Shown here one piece after another: positions 48,234 to 50,014 of a stretch of 50,014 nucleotides of DNA. Location of the stretch: contig NZ_KL544004.1 in NCBI RefSeq assembly GCF_000711965.1, positions 1 through 50,014 on the forward strand, in the 5' to 3' direction. Position 1 is the first letter of the stretch; every line of letters starts with the position of its first letter. The notes beneath the pieces are model-generated. The model was not told the DNA's origin and ran no database searches. It was given only the letters and a program-made list of their open reading frames with translations. A program made the position numbers and the translations under genes. This DNA is from Actinomyces israelii DSM 43320 (GTDB lineage Bacteria > Actinomycetota > Actinomycetes > Actinomycetales > Actinomycetaceae).

Positions 48234-50014
48234 GCGGCGGCACGATGGCCGGCCGGGCGGGCGCCGTGAGCGGACCGCGCTGGGCTGGGCTGACCAAGCT
48301 GGTTGATGTCGTCCTGGGTCTGCTGGTGGCCGTGGTGGTCGCGGCCGGGGTGCTCACGCCCCCGGCCGCGGCCCTGGACGCCCCCGAGGAGGCGGGCGCC
48401 GCCGCTCCTGTGGCGGCCGCAGCCCGGGGCGGGACGGAGGTTTCCGCTGTCCTGCCCGCTGACAACATCCTTCAGGACGCGTGGGACTGGGCCACGGAGA
48501 AGAGCACCGAGTCGCTGAAAGGGGTCGGGGAGTGGCTGGTTGACAAGGGCGGTGCGATCGCCAGCAAGACCGGCGAGATCCTCCACGCGGTGACCCACCC
48601 CGTCGAGACCATCCAGGGCGTCGCCCAGGACTGGGTGGGGAGCGCCTTTGAGCGGGCGGTCAGCTGGGTCGCGGCGACCCTGGGCAAGGCCTCGGCCTGG
48701 CTGCTCGCCACGACGCTGGCGGTGGTCTTCTCGGTGAGCTCACCCCAGATGGACGCGGACTTCCTGTACACCTGGTCGGGCAGGGTCTTCGCGTTCGCCC
48801 TGCCGATAACGATACTCTTCGCTCTCTACCAGATCATCATCACGTCGATCCAGATGCGCGGACTGGCCGGGCTGCGGCGGGCGGTCGGAGGCGCCGCGTT
48901 CGCGACCGCCGCGTCGATGGTGACACTGCCCCTGGTCGCGATCTTCTCCACGTTCGCCGACGCCGTCAAGACGGCGATGATCGGCTACCTCGAGGTCGAC
49001 ACCGATACCCTGGCCCAGAAGATCGCGGACCTGTGGTCGTCGGAGACGTTCACCGCGCTGGCGGAGACGGCGCCCGCCGGGACGACGGTGGGGGCGGGCG
49101 CGCAGGGCGTGTCGTTCATGCTGATCGCCTTCTGCTGGTTCTGCGTCTTCATGCTGATCTTCGGGTTCGGCCTCATGGTCGTCATGACCATCCGGAACGT
49201 CATGCTGTACGGGGTCGTGGTATTCGCGCCCCTGGCGTGGTCCGGCCTGGCGGCCGAGCCCACCCGCGGGTGGCCGCGCACGATCCTGGGGTGGATCGCC
49301 GCGATCCTGGTCGCCCCCATCGCCGTGGTCGTCGTCCTGGGGCTGGGAGTGTCGGTCCTCAACGGGTTCGACACCGCCCAGTCCGTCGAGGAGCTGGTCG
49401 GCCAGATGACCGTGAGCGTGGGAATGTTCTTGATCGCCTGCTTCGCGCCGCTCGTGTGCTTCTCCTTCTTCAACTTCATGGGCGAGGCCGCCGTGGCCTC
49501 CGTGCACCGCGGCATGCAGGCCGGCGCCGAGGAGGGCGCCGTCACGGTGGGCAGCACCGTCAAGACCGTCGTCAAGGCGGCCGTGACCACCGGCGCCGGC
49601 GGCGGAGGCGGCGGAGGCGGCGGCGCCCCCGCCGCTGGCGCCACGTCCTCCACCGGCGCTGCCGGCGGCGGGCCCGGTGCCGGCGGGCCCGGCGGCGCAG
49701 GCCCCACAGCGTCGGCTGCTCCGACGGCCGCGACGGCTCCGACGGCGGCGTCACCGGGTGGCAGCGGCAGTGGTGCTTCTGCGCCGCCGGCCGGAGGCGG
49801 CCCCACGTCGGCGGCCGGCGGTGCTACTGCTGCGACGGCTCCGACGCCATCGTCACCGGACAGCGCTGGCGGGCCCGGCGACGATGGCGCCCCGTCGGCC
49901 GGCGGCAACTCGGCTGGTGACGCTCCGACGGCGGCGTCACCGGGTGGCAGCGGCAGTGGTGCTTCTGGACCGCCGGCCGGAGGCGGCCCCACGTCGGCGG
50001 CCGGCGGTGCCACT
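48230..50014 (+). CDS. TrbL/VirB6-like conjugal transfer membrane protein (3' truncated by window)
   Basis: At least 595 residues; the frame stays open to the window end. A signal-like helix near residues 25-45 is followed by an amphipathic region (WDWATEKSTESLKGVGEWLV), then about seven further helices (for example WLLATTLAVVFSV, FALPITILFALYQIIIT, FMLIAFCWFCVFMLIFGFG, WIAAILVAPIAVVVVLGLG, MFLIACFAPLVCFSFF). From about residue 447 it is Gly/Ala/Pro/Ser/Thr-rich with 31-residue repeats. This topology fits the polytopic channel component of type IV secretion. GTG start in a GTGA overlap with the upstream gene. Confidence 0.78.
   Translation, partial: MSGGTMAGRAGAVSGPRWAGLTKLVDVVLGLLVAVVVAAGVLTPPAAALDAPEEAGAAAPVAAAARGGTEVSAVLPADNILQDAWDWATEKSTESLKGVGEWLVDKGGAIASKTGEILHAVTHPVETIQGVAQDWVGSAFERAVSWVAATLGKASAWLLATTLAVVFSVSSPQMDADFLYTWSGRVFAFALPITILFALYQIIITSIQMRGLAGLRRAVGGAAFATAASMVTLPLVAIFSTFADAVKTAMIGYLEVDTDTLAQKIADLWSSETFTALAETAPAGTTVGAGAQGVSFMLIAFCWFCVFMLIFGFGLMVVMTIRNVMLYGVVVFAPLAWSGLAAEPTRGWPRTILGWIAAILVAPIAVVVVLGLGVSVLNGFDTAQSVEELVGQMTVSVGMFLIACFAPLVCFSFFNFMGEAAVASVHRGMQAGAEEGAVTVGSTVKTVVKAAVTTGAGGGGGGGGGAPAAGATSSTGAAGGGPGAGGPGGAGPTASAAPTAATAPTAASPGGSGSGASAPPAGGGPTSAAGGATAATAPTPSSPDSAGGPGDDGAPSAGGNSAGDAPTAASPGGSGSGASGPPAGGGPTSAAGGAT
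49736..50014 (+). repeat. 93-bp coding repeats in the TrbL-like gene tail
   Basis: 49736-49828 and 49922-50014 are 93-bp copies differing at three positions, each encoding 31 residues. The 93 bases between them (49829-49921) encode a diverged unit of the same period and amino-acid style. The array begins before a poly-glycine stretch ends and may continue beyond the window. Confidence 0.85.

Larger units (their letters stand above)
39696..50014. mobile_element. One end of an integrative conjugative / plasmid-like element (continues past the window)
   Basis: From the initiator tRNA to the window end the genes are of accessory type: divergent XRE and excisionase-like regulators, tightly overlapping small genes, replication-initiator-like proteins, a lysozyme/NlpC-P60 hydrolase and a TrbL/VirB6-like protein. 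Base use changes as well: 40.4-45.5 kb shows strong G+T excess on the plus strand. No integrase, relaxase, FtsK/TraB-type or VirB4/VirD4-type ATPase is seen; they would have to lie beyond 50014. The far end cannot be placed. Confidence 0.75.

Noticed and set aside
48985..50013. Minus-strand proline/alanine-rich frame at the window end
   Set aside because: Antisense to the TrbL-like gene, whose plus-strand frame has membrane helices and a coupled start; the proline-rich look comes from the glycine-rich repeats read backwards.
1..50014. CRISPR arrays, insertion sequences, rRNA genes
   Set aside because: No regularly spaced identical repeats, no transposase motifs with terminal inverted repeats, and no rRNA-like sequence were found.

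Overview
The window is high-GC actinobacterial DNA and looks most like an Actinomyces or close relative. This is an inference from gene content: a UvrD2-type helicase with an HRDC tail, a PPA1309-family protein, a UPF0182 membrane protein, a DUF2342 protein, an ftsE-ftsX-M23-smpB cluster, and an initiator tRNA with a C1:U72 mismatch. No rRNA, CRISPR array or insertion sequence was seen.

Layout. 1-8.45 kb is core chromosome: the end of a membrane protein, two translationally coupled dynamin-like GTPases, a single-stranded DNA-binding protein, an unknown minus-strand gene, then ftsE, ftsX, an M23 peptidase and smpB. 8.5-20.6 kb is a catabolic island for four-carbon compounds with three minus-strand operons and two plus-strand regulators. 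Operon 1 holds an MFS carrier, a DUF1537 acid-sugar kinase, a PdxA2-type dehydrogenase and an RpiB-like isomerase, divergent from a SorC-type regulator. Operon 2 holds a two-domain ketose kinase (DhaK+DhaL) and a triosephosphate-isomerase-like protein, divergent from a GntR/FCD regulator. Operon 3 holds a TIM-barrel isomerase/epimerase, a second MFS carrier and an SDR dehydrogenase. Read together they predict use of tetronate acids (to DHAP + CO2) and of a tetrulose (by phosphorylation and two isomerisations to erythrose 4-phosphate).

20.8-21.24 kb is the tmRNA gene (ssrA; tag ADNTRTDFALAA), butted directly against a convergent cysteine desulfurase gene. 22.6-27.8 kb is a deoxyribose locus: SorC-type regulator, deoC, FucP-type permease, DeoX-like mutarotase and a ribokinase-family kinase. 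27.9-39.5 kb returns to housekeeping genes: NAD+ diphosphatase, UvrD2, a ThiF/cyclodehydratase-like protein, a PDZ/Lon-type secreted protease, a DUF2342 protein, a PPA1309 protein and a large UPF0182 membrane protein.

39.66 kb holds the initiator tRNA, and from its anticodon loop to the window end lies what looks like one end of an integrative conjugative or plasmid-like element. It has divergent XRE and excisionase-like regulators, a GNAT acetyltransferase, a chain of small genes overlapping by four bases, an M41-like membrane protease, replication-initiator-like winged-helix proteins, a lysozyme/NlpC-P60 wall hydrolase and a TrbL/VirB6-like channel protein cut by the window edge. The 40.4-45.5 kb part has a strong G+T excess on the plus strand whichever strand is coding, and several short repeats that could be replication or transfer sites.

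Many genes appear to be leaderless: a TAnnnT-type -10 box ends 5-7 bases before the start codon, and TAGGCT recurs as the -10 sequence.
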